Shown: piece by piece, positions 6,258 through 12,987 of the stretch
How the letters are laid out: the number at the start of each line of letters is the position of its first letter
Numbering within the stretch: position 1 is the first letter of the stretch
NCBI GenBank assembly: GCA_038214535.1
Contig: JBBQRS010000067.1
Coordinates: 1 to 26,542, forward strand
Length of the DNA stretch: 26,542 nucleotides
Source of the DNA: JBBQRS01 sp038214535
GTDB taxonomy: Bacteria; Chloroflexota; Anaerolineae; CG2-30-64-16
Direction of reading: 5' to 3'
Program-made: the position numbers and the translations under genes
Notes under the pieces: generated by a model
What the model was told of the DNA's origin: nothing
The model's database searches: none
The model's input: only the letters and a program-made list of their open reading frames with translations

Positions 6258-8156
6258 TTATGCGGTGGCCGGAGTCGGTTTCTGCCGGGTCAACAGTGAC
6301 ACCACGATGAGCGTGATGAAGCTCAGCGGGATGGAGATGATGCCCGGATTGTTGAGCGGGATGGGCGCATCGAGCGGGTTTTTCCCGTAGAGCGTGTACA
6401 ACTCCGGCGAGAACGCGATCAGCGTCAGGGACGCGACGATGCCCACGATGATCGAGGCGGCGATGCCTCTGGCGGTGGTCTGCTTCCAGAAGAGCAGCAT
6501 GACAATGGCCGGCAGATTGGCGGAGGCGGCCACGGCAAAGGCCAACCCCACCAGGAAGGTGACGTTCAAGCCCTGGAAGAGGATGCCGAGCAGGATCGCC
6601 AGCCCGCCGATGACAAACGCCGAGATCTTCCCGGCCCGGACCTTCTGCCGGTCATCCATCTGAATCTGCAGGTAGCGGTCGAACAGATCGTGCGCGACGG
6701 CGCCGGAGGCCGCCACGATCAACCCGCTGACGGTGCCGAGCACGGTCGCGAAGGCGATGGCTGAGATGATCGCGAAGATCAATTGGCCGAAAGAACGGGC
6801 CAGCAGAGGCGCGGCCATGTTGCTGTCGGCCGGATTGAGCACCGCGTTGGTCATGGCGCCCAACCCCATGAAGAGGGTCAAGATGTAGAAGAACCCGATC
6901 GCAGCAATCGCCACGATCGTAGATTTGCGCGCACTGGCCGGGTCGGGCACGGTGTAGTAGCGGATGAGGATGTGCGGCAGGGCCGCGGTGCCCAGGAAGA
7001 GCGCCAGCATCAGCGAAAGGAAGTCGAGGCGTTGCAAGCCGGTTCCTTCCACCTTGAACTTCAGGCCGGGCCGCATGATCCGATCGCCCGGAACCAGGAC
7101 CGAGTAGTAGACAGTGGTCTTCTGCCCGGCGCTGTCCACGAAGTTGGCCGTCTTCCAGCTTTGCACGGTGGAATCTTTGCTGGTGAGGACCGCCAGGAAC
7201 GCGAGCGGGGAGATGCTGCCGGTGTTGGCCTCCGTCTCGCCGTTGATCTTTTCGAGGTTGCCCACCTGGCGCAGTTGGTTGGTGTCGGAAGCCGGCGCGC
7301 CGTTGATCCACTGGCCGTCCGCTTTCACGACCACGGACTGGGTTTCGTTGAGCGTGATGACGCCCTCTTTCTCGGCGACCGCCCACCAGGTGTCCAGCCC
7401 CTCGTGGCGGAGCAGCACGAAGACCGCCGCACCCTTGACCGCCTGTTGCTCCAGAACCGTGTAGCCCGGCTCAGGGACCTCGATCTGCGTCTCCGTTATT
7501 GTGGCCGGGAGCCGGGCGTACTCGTAAAACGGCGCCATGCCGCCCTGATCTGGCTGGGTGGAGAGGCCGCGCAGGAGCACGGCGCCGACCAGGACGGTGG
7601 AAAAAATGATCAGCAATCCGCCCTTCAAGAATTGGACATACGTCGTGGAAGCCATGCCGGCGGTCGCCACGATTGTGATGACGACGGCGCCGACCATCAC
7701 TACGCCCCACGCCTGCGGGATGCCTAACAGCGGTTCCACCAGGACGCCGGCGCCGACCATCTGCGGGATGAGGTAGCAGATGGAAACCACCAGCGTGCTG
7801 ATGGCGGCGGCGAGCTTGATGCCGCGTGAGTCATAATTGGCGTCCACCGCATCGGTGAAAGTGTACTTCCCCAGTCGTTTGAGCGGTTCAGCCACCACGA
7901 AGAGCGCCACGACCCAACCGGCCAGGTAGCCGATGGAATAGAGGAACCCGTCATAGCCTACCGTGGCGATCAAGCCACAGATGCCGAGAAAAGACGCCGC
8001 GGAAAGATAATCGCCCGCAAAAGCGATGCCGTTGACGCCCCAGTGGATCTTGCCGCCGGCCGCATAGTAGCCGCTGACGGTTTTGGCCCGGTTTCCCAGA
8101 TAGAGAGAAAGGCCGATTACGAAGATTACAAACGCGAGAAATACGATGATCGCCAC
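6258..8156 (-). CDS. Cation/acetate-type sodium:solute symporter with large loop insertion
   Basis: 632 residues from a GTG at 8156, four bases after the stop of the DUF485 gene, so translation is probably coupled; the upstream frame to 8252 overlaps that gene and is ignored. SSS-family (ActP-like) marks: YYAAGGKIHWGVNGIAFAGD, YLSAASFLGICGLI, TFTDAVDANY, YLIPQMVGAGVL and FATVLGTVSGLIVAASGAVA. Role: sodium- or proton-coupled uptake of acetate or another small carboxylate across the membrane. Unlike E. coli ActP (about 550 residues), residues about 201-371 form a soluble insertion (EVPEPGYTVLEQQAVKGAAV, GQWINGAPASDTNQLRQVGN) between membrane segments. The pairing with DUF485 supports the carboxylate call; the exact substrate is unknown. 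Confidence 0.9.
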   Translation of the reverse strand: MAIIVFLAFVIFVIGLSLYLGNRAKTVSGYYAAGGKIHWGVNGIAFAGDYLSAASFLGICGLIATVGYDGFLYSIGYLAGWVVALFVVAEPLKRLGKYTFTDAVDANYDSRGIKLAAAISTLVVSICYLIPQMVGAGVLVEPLLGIPQAWGVVMVGAVVITIVATAGMASTTYVQFLKGGLLIIFSTVLVGAVLLRGLSTQPDQGGMAPFYEYARLPATITETQIEVPEPGYTVLEQQAVKGAAVFVLLRHEGLDTWWAVAEKEGVITLNETQSVVVKADGQWINGAPASDTNQLRQVGNLEKINGETEANTGSISPLAFLAVLTSKDSTVQSWKTANFVDSAGQKTTVYYSVLVPGDRIMRPGLKFKVEGTGLQRLDFLSLMLALFLGTAALPHILIRYYTVPDPASARKSTIVAIAAIGFFYILTLFMGLGAMTNAVLNPADSNMAAPLLARSFGQLIFAIISAIAFATVLGTVSGLIVAASGAVAHDLFDRYLQIQMDDRQKVRAGKISAFVIGGLAILLGILFQGLNVTFLVGLAFAVAASANLPAIVMLLFWKQTTARGIAASIIVGIVASLTLIAFSPELYTLYGKNPLDAPIPLNNPGIISIPLSFITLIVVSLLTRQKPTPATA

Positions 8157-8160
8157 GCTG

Positions 8161-8478
8161 CTATGCCTTTCCCTCTGCGGACTGTTCGGGATCGCCCTGC
8201 GGCTTCTCGCCCCGTGCAAACTCGGCTTCTTTGCGGCGACACAATACGTCATAGATCAGGGCTTCGAACAAAGCCCCGATGATGAGCGCGACACCGTAGA
8301 CGGTGGCCAGGTTCAGCCCCGCAAAGACAATCGTCGCCATTGTCAACGGGCTGAGCACGTTGATCGCCACGAAGCCGGCATAAAAAAAGGCATAGATGGC
8401 GAACATTCTGAGGCCCAAGCGCATCTTGTACGGCGCGGCCGGGTCTTTGCCTGCGGGGGTAGAGGGTTCATGCAGCAT
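8161..8478 (-). CDS. DUF485 membrane protein (YjcH-like), partner of the symporter
   Basis: 105 residues with two membrane segments (MFAIYAFFYAGFVAINVL and VYGVALIIGALFEALIYDVL). This is the normal DUF485 layout seen just upstream of actP-type symporters, as in the yjcH-actP pair of E. coli. AGGAGG (8485-8490) lies 6 bases before the ATG at 8478. The charged C-terminus (GEKPQGDPEQSAEGKA) is cytoplasmic in the usual topology. Its function in the transport unit is not established. Confidence 0.9.
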   Translation of the reverse strand: MLHEPSTPAGKDPAAPYKMRLGLRMFAIYAFFYAGFVAINVLSPLTMATIVFAGLNLATVYGVALIIGALFEALIYDVLCRRKEAEFARGEKPQGDPEQSAEGKA

Positions 8479-8531
8479 ACGGCGCCTCCTGATGAGATGG
8501 GAGTACTACTGAACAGCGTCAGTATGTGCAG

Positions 8532-8560
8532 ATTGTAACACAGGGTCGCGATTTGGCGAA
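8532..8560 (-). promoter_or_regulatory. Promoter for the DUF485-symporter operon
   Basis: On the minus strand TTCGCC (8555-8560), 17-base spacer, TACAAT (8532-8537) with an extended TG one base upstream. Transcription would begin near 8525, about 47 bases before the DUF485 start. The -35 is weak, which the extended -10 could offset. Confidence 0.5.
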
Positions 8561-8685
8561 TTGTGACTCGGTTCTATCTTGTGTTGGCGAACGCAGTGGC
8601 GTGTTGGTCGGTCGTTGTGCGACGGCGCCAAGCCCCGCTGCGCTCTCCCGCGCCCGTGCGCTTCTGAACTCGGACCTCTGCTCGC

Positions 8686-8715
8686 TTGTCGCAACGCGGC
8701 GGGTTATGGTATGCT
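8686..8715 (+). promoter_or_regulatory. Candidate promoter for the AI-2E-family gene
   Basis: TTGTCG (8686-8691), 18-base spacer, TATGCT (8710-8715), placing a start near 8722 and a leader of about 46 bases before the ATG at 8768. It faces away from the symporter promoter; the two are 120 bases apart. Confidence 0.4.
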
Positions 8716-8767
8716 GGCGCGGCCGGTTTCCCCCGCTTGCCGGCGCCACCCATACGGAGTGCTGCCC

Positions 8768-9806
8768 ATGGCCGAGATTGAGCGCACCACCACGCGATCG
8801 TTTCGCAACGTCGTGGTGGTGCTCGCGTCGCTGATCATTATCTTCATCGGGATCCGCTATATGCGCGGCCTGCTGACGCCGATCTTGTTGGCGGCGCTGG
8901 CGACCATGTTGCTGCTGCCGATCTACGCGTGGTTGCGCCAGCGCGTGCCTGCGTGGCTGGCGTTGCTGGCGACGCTGGGGCTGCTGTTGGGCGGCGGGCT
9001 GCTGCTGCTGTGGGCGGTGAGCAGCGCGTTAACCCGGCTTGTCTCGCAGCTCGGTGTTTACGCGGAGCAGTTCGACGGTCGGATGGAAAGGCTGCCACAG
9101 ATCTTCGATGCGATCCCGTCGCTCACGTCCTTCATTAGCGCCCTTGACCTCAACGTCGGCCTGGTCACGCGCGTCGCCTCGACGGCGGTGGCGTTGGTCA
9201 TCCAGGTGCTGATGATGTTGCTGCTCGTGGCGCTGTTGATCGCGGAGTCCGATTCGCTGCGCACCCGCCTGACCGGCCTCGCGGGGATGGATAGCCCGCT
9301 CGTGATGCGCATCAACCGGCTGATGACGGGGGTGGTGCGGCAGTTTGCGGCGCGCGCTGGTCAATCTGATCAGCTCGACGGCGTTCACGGTGTGGCTGCT
9401 GATCCTGCGGGTTGATTTCGCCCTGTTGTGGGGCATCCTCTATTTCTTCCTGAGCTACGTGCCCTACATCGGCTCGGCGCTGGAGATGATCCCGCCGATC
9501 CTGCTGGGGTTCGCGGAGAGCGGTTTGCTGACCGCGGGGCTGGTGCTGGTCGGCGCGCTGACTATCAACACGCTGACGGAGAGCCTGGTGGCGCCGGTGC
9601 TGGTGAGCGCCTCCATCAACCTGTCGCCGGTGGTGGGGTTCCTGCTGCTGCTGGTGTGGACGTGGGTGCTGGGCCCCGCGGGCGCGCTGCTGGCGATGCC
9701 GCTGACGCTCTTCACGGTGCTGATGCTGGATGCGTTCAGCGAGACGCGCGGGCTGGCGCGGCTGATGTCGGTGCAAAAAGAGCCGAAGGCGGCCGCACAG
9801 CCGTGA
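8768..9806 (+). pseudogene. AI-2E family (PerM-like) permease gene with a single-base frameshift
   Basis: The ATG at 8768 has GGAG (8756-8759) 8 bases ahead. The first frame (to 9415) gives MAEIERTTTRSFRNVVVV and three or four membrane segments, then turns to nonsense after VVRQF. The next frame, from about 9345, continues the family sequence (RRALVNLISSTAFTVWLLIL, YFFLSYVPYIGSALEMIPP, LLTAGLVLVGALTINTLTES, LVAPVLVSASINLSPVVGF). Removing one base at the TTTGCGG around 9344-9350 restores one 345-residue protein, the usual length for this family of small-molecule or ion exporters. No other damage is seen, so this is either a recent mutation or a sequence error. Confidence 0.85.
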
Positions 9807-9845
9807 TGTTGCGCATGCTACGGGCTGCCGGAGAAGGCTGTAGTC

Positions 9846-9883
9846 AGCCCCTTGTGGGCGGCGCGCGCCGCCCACAAGGGGCT
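9846..9883. repeat. Perfect 17-base palindrome downstream of the permease gene
   Basis: AGCCCCTTGTGGGCGGC, four bases gcgc, then its exact reverse complement; the flanks TAGTC and GACTA extend the symmetry with one extra base. There is no T-tract. It could stop transcription of the permease gene or be a member of the palindromic repeat families that populate this window. Confidence 0.65.
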
Positions 9884-9923
9884 AGACTACGCCAACGCTG
9901 AACAGTTACGCCCCCCGCCCGAT

Positions 9924-9952
9924 TTGACAAAACGCCCTCTCTCGAAGAGAAT
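9924..9952 (+). promoter_or_regulatory. Promoter for the Ig-repeat protein
   Basis: A perfect TTGACA (9924-9929) with a 17-base spacer and GAGAAT (9947-9952). Transcription would start near 9959, leaving a leader of about 57 bases before the ATG at 10016. Confidence 0.5.
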
Positions 9953-10015
9953 AAGGTGATGTAATTCAAGTCACCCGGTAGCGGTGATGGTTACGTGTTG
10001 CGAAAGGAGCAAGAC

Positions 10016-11134
10016 ATGTCTCGAAATCGAAGTACGGTGAAGACGCTGCTATTGGCGCTCATGGTGGTTGTGTTGTTTGCCTTGCCTGTGGCGGGAGCTT
10101 TCGCCGCGGACATGACAAACGGGATCACGACCCCGGCGGACGGCGCGACGGTCAGCGGCACGGTTGAGGTCATGGGCTACGCGAATGCCTCGGCCTTCAT
10201 GAAGTGGCAGCTCGATGTGCTGGCAGGCGGCGCGAGTGACGCGGCGATCTTCCTGGCGGTCGGGATGACCCCCGGCGAGTTCAAGTACACGCTCGACACG
10301 ACGGCTTTCCCTCTCGGTGAGCATGCGCTGCGGCTACGTGTTGTGACGGCCGACAGCAACTACACCGAATACGTCAACAAGTTCACCATTGCGGCCCCCG
10401 GCACGGCAGTGACTTTGCCGGCGGTTGTGCCGACCACGACCGTCACGCCGACGCAGACCCTGCCCGCCGTGGTTCCCCCCGGCCCGATGACCAACGGCAT
10501 CACGTTGCCGACCACGATCACCGACACGGTGATCGTCAAGGGCTACGCGATGGATCCGGCGTTCAATCGCTGGCAGCTCGACGTGCTGCCGGGCGGCGCG
10601 AGTGACGCGGCGATCTTCCAAGCGATCGGCACGAACTCCGGCGTGTTCACCCATACGCTCGACACCACGGCATTCCCGGCGGGCGAGCATGTGCTGCGGA
10701 TGCGCGTCGTGCGCAATGACAGCAACTACGACGAATATACGGCCCCGCTGGTGATCGGCGCGGCGGCTCCGGCCCCTGTGGCGACCCCTGCACCGGTAGC
10801 GACCGAAGCCCCTGCGGCGGCGGCCCCGGTTGCGGCTGCGCCTGCGATGGCCAACGGCATCATGGTCCCGGCGGACGGCGCGACGGTCAGCGGCACGGTT
10901 GAGGTCAAGGGTTATGCCGCTGACCCGATGTTCAACCGCTGGCAACTCGACGTGCTGGCGGGCGGCGCGGATGACGCGGCGATCTTCGTGGCCACGGGCA
11001 CGAACGCCCCTGAGTTCACCTACTCGCTGGACACCACGGCCTTCCCGAACGGCGAACATGCACTGCGCCTGCGGATCGTGAAGTCCGACAGCAACTACAC
11101 CGAATACGTCACCAAGATCACGATCGCGAACTAA
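10016..11134 (+). CDS. Secreted protein with three Ig-like repeats
   Basis: 372 residues from the ATG at 10016, preceded by AAAGGAG (10003-10009) at 6 bases. A signal peptide (KTLLLALMVVVLFALPVAGA, cleaved near AFA-AD) leads to three copies of a domain of about 85 residues. Each begins NGI-x-x-P and runs through GYA, a KWQLDVLAGGASDAAIF or RWQLDVL counterpart, LDTTAFPLGEHALRLRVV and DSNYTEYV. Linkers rich in Thr, Pro, Ala and Val join them (TTTVTPTQTLPAVVPPGP and APAPVATPAPVATEAP). The pattern resembles bacterial Ig/fibronectin-like domains that describe a swap of an attribute, as found on Chloroflexota cell surfaces. Repeats 1 and 3 share almost identical DNA over PADGATVSGTVEV. No anchor or enzyme domain is seen. 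Function unknown; probably adhesion or envelope. Confidence 0.85.
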   Translation: MSRNRSTVKTLLLALMVVVLFALPVAGAFAADMTNGITTPADGATVSGTVEVMGYANASAFMKWQLDVLAGGASDAAIFLAVGMTPGEFKYTLDTTAFPLGEHALRLRVVTADSNYTEYVNKFTIAAPGTAVTLPAVVPTTTVTPTQTLPAVVPPGPMTNGITLPTTITDTVIVKGYAMDPAFNRWQLDVLPGGASDAAIFQAIGTNSGVFTHTLDTTAFPAGEHVLRMRVVRNDSNYDEYTAPLVIGAAAPAPVATPAPVATEAPAAAAPVAAAPAMANGIMVPADGATVSGTVEVKGYAADPMFNRWQLDVLAGGADDAAIFVATGTNAPEFTYSLDTTAFPNGEHALRLRIVKSDSNYTEYVTKITIAN

Positions 11135-11159
11135 CACCCCGGTCTGACCGGCGTTTCGG

Positions 11160-11193
11160 AAAGGGAGGGCGGCATAGCTGCCCTCCCTTTTTT
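11160..11193 (+). terminator. Rho-independent terminator
   Basis: AAAGGGAGGGC (11160-11170), a 9-base loop, GCCCTCCCTTT and three further T. It lies 26 bases after the stop of the Ig-repeat gene and is the clearest intrinsic terminator in the window. Confidence 0.88.
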
Positions 11194-11254
11194 GTTTGGG
11201 GGAAGGAAACAAGGAGATAAGGAGACAAGGGCCGCATTCCCTGTCCCCTTATCC

Positions 11255-11302
11255 CTTGTTTCCTTGTTTCCTTGTTTCCTTGTTTCCTTGCCTACTTGTT
11301 TC
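11255..11302. repeat. 8-base tandem repeat overlapping the vapC 3' end
   Basis: CTTGTTTC occurs four times in a row (11255-11286), then a changed unit cttgccta and a further CTTGTTTC (11295-11302). The vapC stop codon (11292-11294) and its last codons lie inside the array. A complementary stretch (ggaaacaaggagataagg, 11204-11221) lies upstream, so a long imperfect hairpin can form. Similar text (agacaaggaaacaagcagg) occurs at 1476-1494. Confidence 0.8.
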
Positions 11303-11717
11303 CTTCTTCCACCCATACGCACGCGTCACCAAATGGGCCACCATGTAGCGCATCATACAAGCGCCGGTCGGCGGTGATGAGTGAGGCCTGTTGGGCGACG
11401 GCGAGCGCGACGTAGAGACTGTCGTAGACCGTCAATCCGGTAGCGCGTGCGATGGCCCAGGCCGGCTCGAGCAGCAGATCGGACGCGTGGATTTCCAGCG
11501 GATAACGGCGGAAGTCGTGCAGGGCGGCATCCACCTCGGCCGCGGTCAGGTCGCCGCGCTGCCAGCGCTTCCAGAAGACGTTACCCACCTCGGCGCGGAT
11601 CAGGTCGGGCGCGAGCAGCATCGCGTCGGGACGCAACAACGCGCGCGCGGCGTCGGCGTGCGGCTCGGGCAGGAACCACTTGACCGCCACGCCGGCATCC
11701 ACGACGCAGTGCGTCAT
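11292..11717 (-). CDS. vapC: VapC-type PIN-domain toxin (RNase)
   Basis: 141 residues. The four acidic residues of the PIN active site are all in place: D7 (VVDAGVAVKWF), E43 (DLIRAEVGNVFWK), D99 (LTVYDSLYVALA) and D117 (LITADRRLYDAL). VapC toxins are magnesium-dependent RNases that cut tRNA or rRNA when freed from their antitoxin. The start overlaps the stop of the upstream vapB (ATGA at 11714-11717), so the two are translationally coupled. The C-terminus (GNK) is encoded by an 8-base tandem repeat. The gene looks intact. Confidence 0.93.
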   Translation of the reverse strand: MTHCVVDAGVAVKWFLPEPHADAARALLRPDAMLLAPDLIRAEVGNVFWKRWQRGDLTAAEVDAALHDFRRYPLEIHASDLLLEPAWAIARATGLTVYDSLYVALAVAQQASLITADRRLYDALHGGPFGDACVWVEEGNK

Positions 11718-12007
11718 CGGTCGCGATCCTCGCGGATCAGGTCGGCGCTATCGCTGAACGCGCGCCCGGCCAGCCGTGCGTGCCACCCCGCCGACGTCGC
11801 CTCCGCCTCAGCCATTGAGTAGCCCGCGGCGGCCTCCAGAATCGCCTTCACCTCGCCCTGTAACGAGCGCCCGTGCCGCTTCGCCCGCGCCTTCAGCCGT
11901 TCCACCGTCTCGTTCCGCAAGTCGCGCATCAGTAGCATTCGCGCAATTGCTTTGCAAATTCGCTCGTCGCTTGAAGCAGACCTCTTGTGATCTTGTCTGC
12001 CTGTCAT
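11714..12007 (-). CDS. vapB: VapB/FitA-like ribbon-helix-helix antitoxin
   Basis: 97 residues from the ATG at 12007, chosen because AAAGGAGATAA ends right before it. The ribbon-helix-helix segment is MLLMRDLRNETVERLKARAK then RHGRSLQGEVKAIL (24-61). The last third (GWHARLAGRAFSDSADLIRE) is the toxin-binding tail seen in FitA-like antitoxins. A shorter start at residue 24 would give the usual 74-residue size, but has no ribosome site. The protein should bind its own promoter; the palindrome at 12035-12055 lies 28 bases upstream of the start and covers the -10 of this operon. Confidence 0.88.
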   Translation of the reverse strand: MTGRQDHKRSASSDERICKAIARMLLMRDLRNETVERLKARAKRHGRSLQGEVKAILEAAAGYSMAEAEATSAGWHARLAGRAFSDSADLIREDRDR

Positions 12008-12026
12008 TTATCTCCTTTTCTCCTCT

Positions 12027-12055
12027 TTGCAAGTATATTAGCTGTGTGCTAATAT
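12027..12055. promoter_or_regulatory. Shared operator and divergent promoters of the two TA modules
   Basis: ATATTAGC-tgtgt-GCTAATAT (12035-12055), a perfect 8-base palindrome. Plus strand: TTGCAA (12027-12032), 17-base spacer, TAATAT (12050-12055) puts transcription start on the relE ATG at 12062, with no ribosome site, so that message is likely leaderless. Minus strand: TATACT (12032-12037) is a fair -10 for vapBC without a good -35. Either antitoxin bound here could silence both operons. The palindrome and boxes are seen; binding is inferred. Confidence 0.65.
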
Positions 12056-12061
12056 TGCCCT

Positions 12062-12323
12062 ATGTACAGGATCGTGTTTACCCGGAGCGCGGACAAGGAA
12101 TTGCGGGCGACTCCCTCCGCGCCAGGTCGCACAGCGCATTCGTGAAGGGTTGGAAGCAGTCGCAAAAAATCCTTATGGCGGGCATTCCAATGTGACCAAG
12201 TTGCAAAGTCGCGCGGGTTATCGGTTACGAGTTGGAGACTGGCGTGCGATTTACGAGATTGACAATGAGAAAGTGATTGTGCTCGTGCTGAAAGTTGGAC
12301 CCCGAGGCGAGGTGTACCGATGA
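12062..12323 (+). pseudogene. RelE/ParE-type toxin gene with a single-base frameshift
   Basis: The first 15 codons give MYRIVFTRSADKELR, then a G run (12105-12107) has one base too many and the frame hits a stop. Reading on in the next frame gives RLPPRQVAQRIREGLEAV, NPYGGHSNVTKLQSRAGYRL, RVGDWRAIYEID and VLVLKVGPRGEVYR, the complete rest of a RelE-type mRNA interferase. Corrected length 86 residues. Its stop overlaps the ATG of the xre gene (ATGA at 12320). The toxin is probably dead unless the base is a sequence error; the antitoxin gene behind it stays intact. Confidence 0.88.
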
Positions 12324-12700
12324 ACGTACAGATTATTGAGAAGAGCGGCAAGCCCGAATGGGTAGTGATGCCTTATGAGGAATACGAGCAACTCCTCGCA
12401 CGGGTGGAGATGCTCGACGACGTGCAGGCGTATGATGAGGCGAAAGCTGTGCTCGCGCCGGATGAAGCGTTGATCCCCGCTGAGGTGACGTTTGCCATCC
12501 TGGACGGCGTGAACCCGGTGCGCGCCTGGCGCGCGCAGCGCGCCTTGACGCAACAACAACTGGCGGAGGCTACGGGCATCAGCACGCCTTACCTTTCGCA
12601 GATCGAGACGGGCAAGCGCACGCCGAGCACGGCGGTGCTGGGGGCGCTGGCCCGCGCGCTGGGCGTCACCCTGGACGATCTCACGCCGCCCCGTTCGTAG
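12320..12700 (+). CDS. Xre-family HTH antitoxin of the RelE module
   Basis: 126 residues. The N-terminal third (VQIIEKSGKPEWVVMPYEEY, then EQLLARVEMLDDVQAYDEA) is the toxin-binding arm typical of RelE-partner antitoxins. The C-terminal part is an Xre helix-turn-helix: RAWRAQRALTQQQLAEATGI, STPYLSQIETGKRTP, ALARALGVTLDDL (about 68-122). It begins on the stop of the toxin gene (4-base overlap). It should repress the operon from the palindrome at 12035-12055. The frame is open and has no damage. Confidence 0.92.
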   Translation: MNVQIIEKSGKPEWVVMPYEEYEQLLARVEMLDDVQAYDEAKAVLAPDEALIPAEVTFAILDGVNPVRAWRAQRALTQQQLAEATGISTPYLSQIETGKRTPSTAVLGALARALGVTLDDLTPPRS

Positions 12701-12728
12701 CTGTAAGGCCCGTAAGGGCGCGACGCGG

Positions 12729-12757
12729 TTGCATTCAAACGCGAATCGCGCCATAAT
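12729..12757 (+). promoter_or_regulatory. Promoter for the DUF433 remnant and the DarT-macro gene
   Basis: TTGCAT (12729-12734), 17-base spacer, CATAAT (12752-12757). Transcription would start near 12764, 38 bases before the DUF433 ATG. GGAGG (12791-12795) serves that ATG. Because the DarT-macro gene has no own promoter or ribosome site, this is its likely source of transcription. Confidence 0.55.
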
Positions 12758-12801
12758 GTCGCCAGTGAATCAGGCGGTGGCAAACAGGCCGGAGGTGACC
12801 G

Positions 12802-12986
12802 ATGAATGAGACAGAACTACTCAAGCGCATCACGATTGATCCTCGCATCTTCGGGGGGAAACCGATCATGTGCTGGGCATGTTAGCCGCCGGCGATAGCC
12901 TGGAGAGCCTGCACCAGGCCTATCCCTGGCTTGAAGCCGAGGATATCCGGGCTTGCCTGCTCTACGCTCGGCGCCAAACAGCATAG
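12802..12986 (+). pseudogene. DUF433 antitoxin gene with internal deletion
   Basis: Codons from the ATG at 12802 read MNETELLKRITIDPRIFGGK then PIM and soon stop (12885). A second frame supplies VLGMLAAGDSLESLHQAYPW then LEAEDIRACLLYARRQTA to a stop at 12986. An intact DUF433 protein has both parts joined by about ten residues (RGTRIPV-like, between GKPI and the VL helix); here that piece is lost, about 28 bases, between 12868 and 12870. DUF433 proteins are small winged-helix antitoxins usually paired with PIN/DUF5615 toxins. The remnant ends one base before the DarT-macro start region. Confidence 0.85.
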
Positions 12987-12987
12987 G

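Noticed and set aside
11255..11302. Attachment site or IS end
   Set aside because: No transposase or integrase gene and no target duplication seen; a simple tandem repeat explains it.
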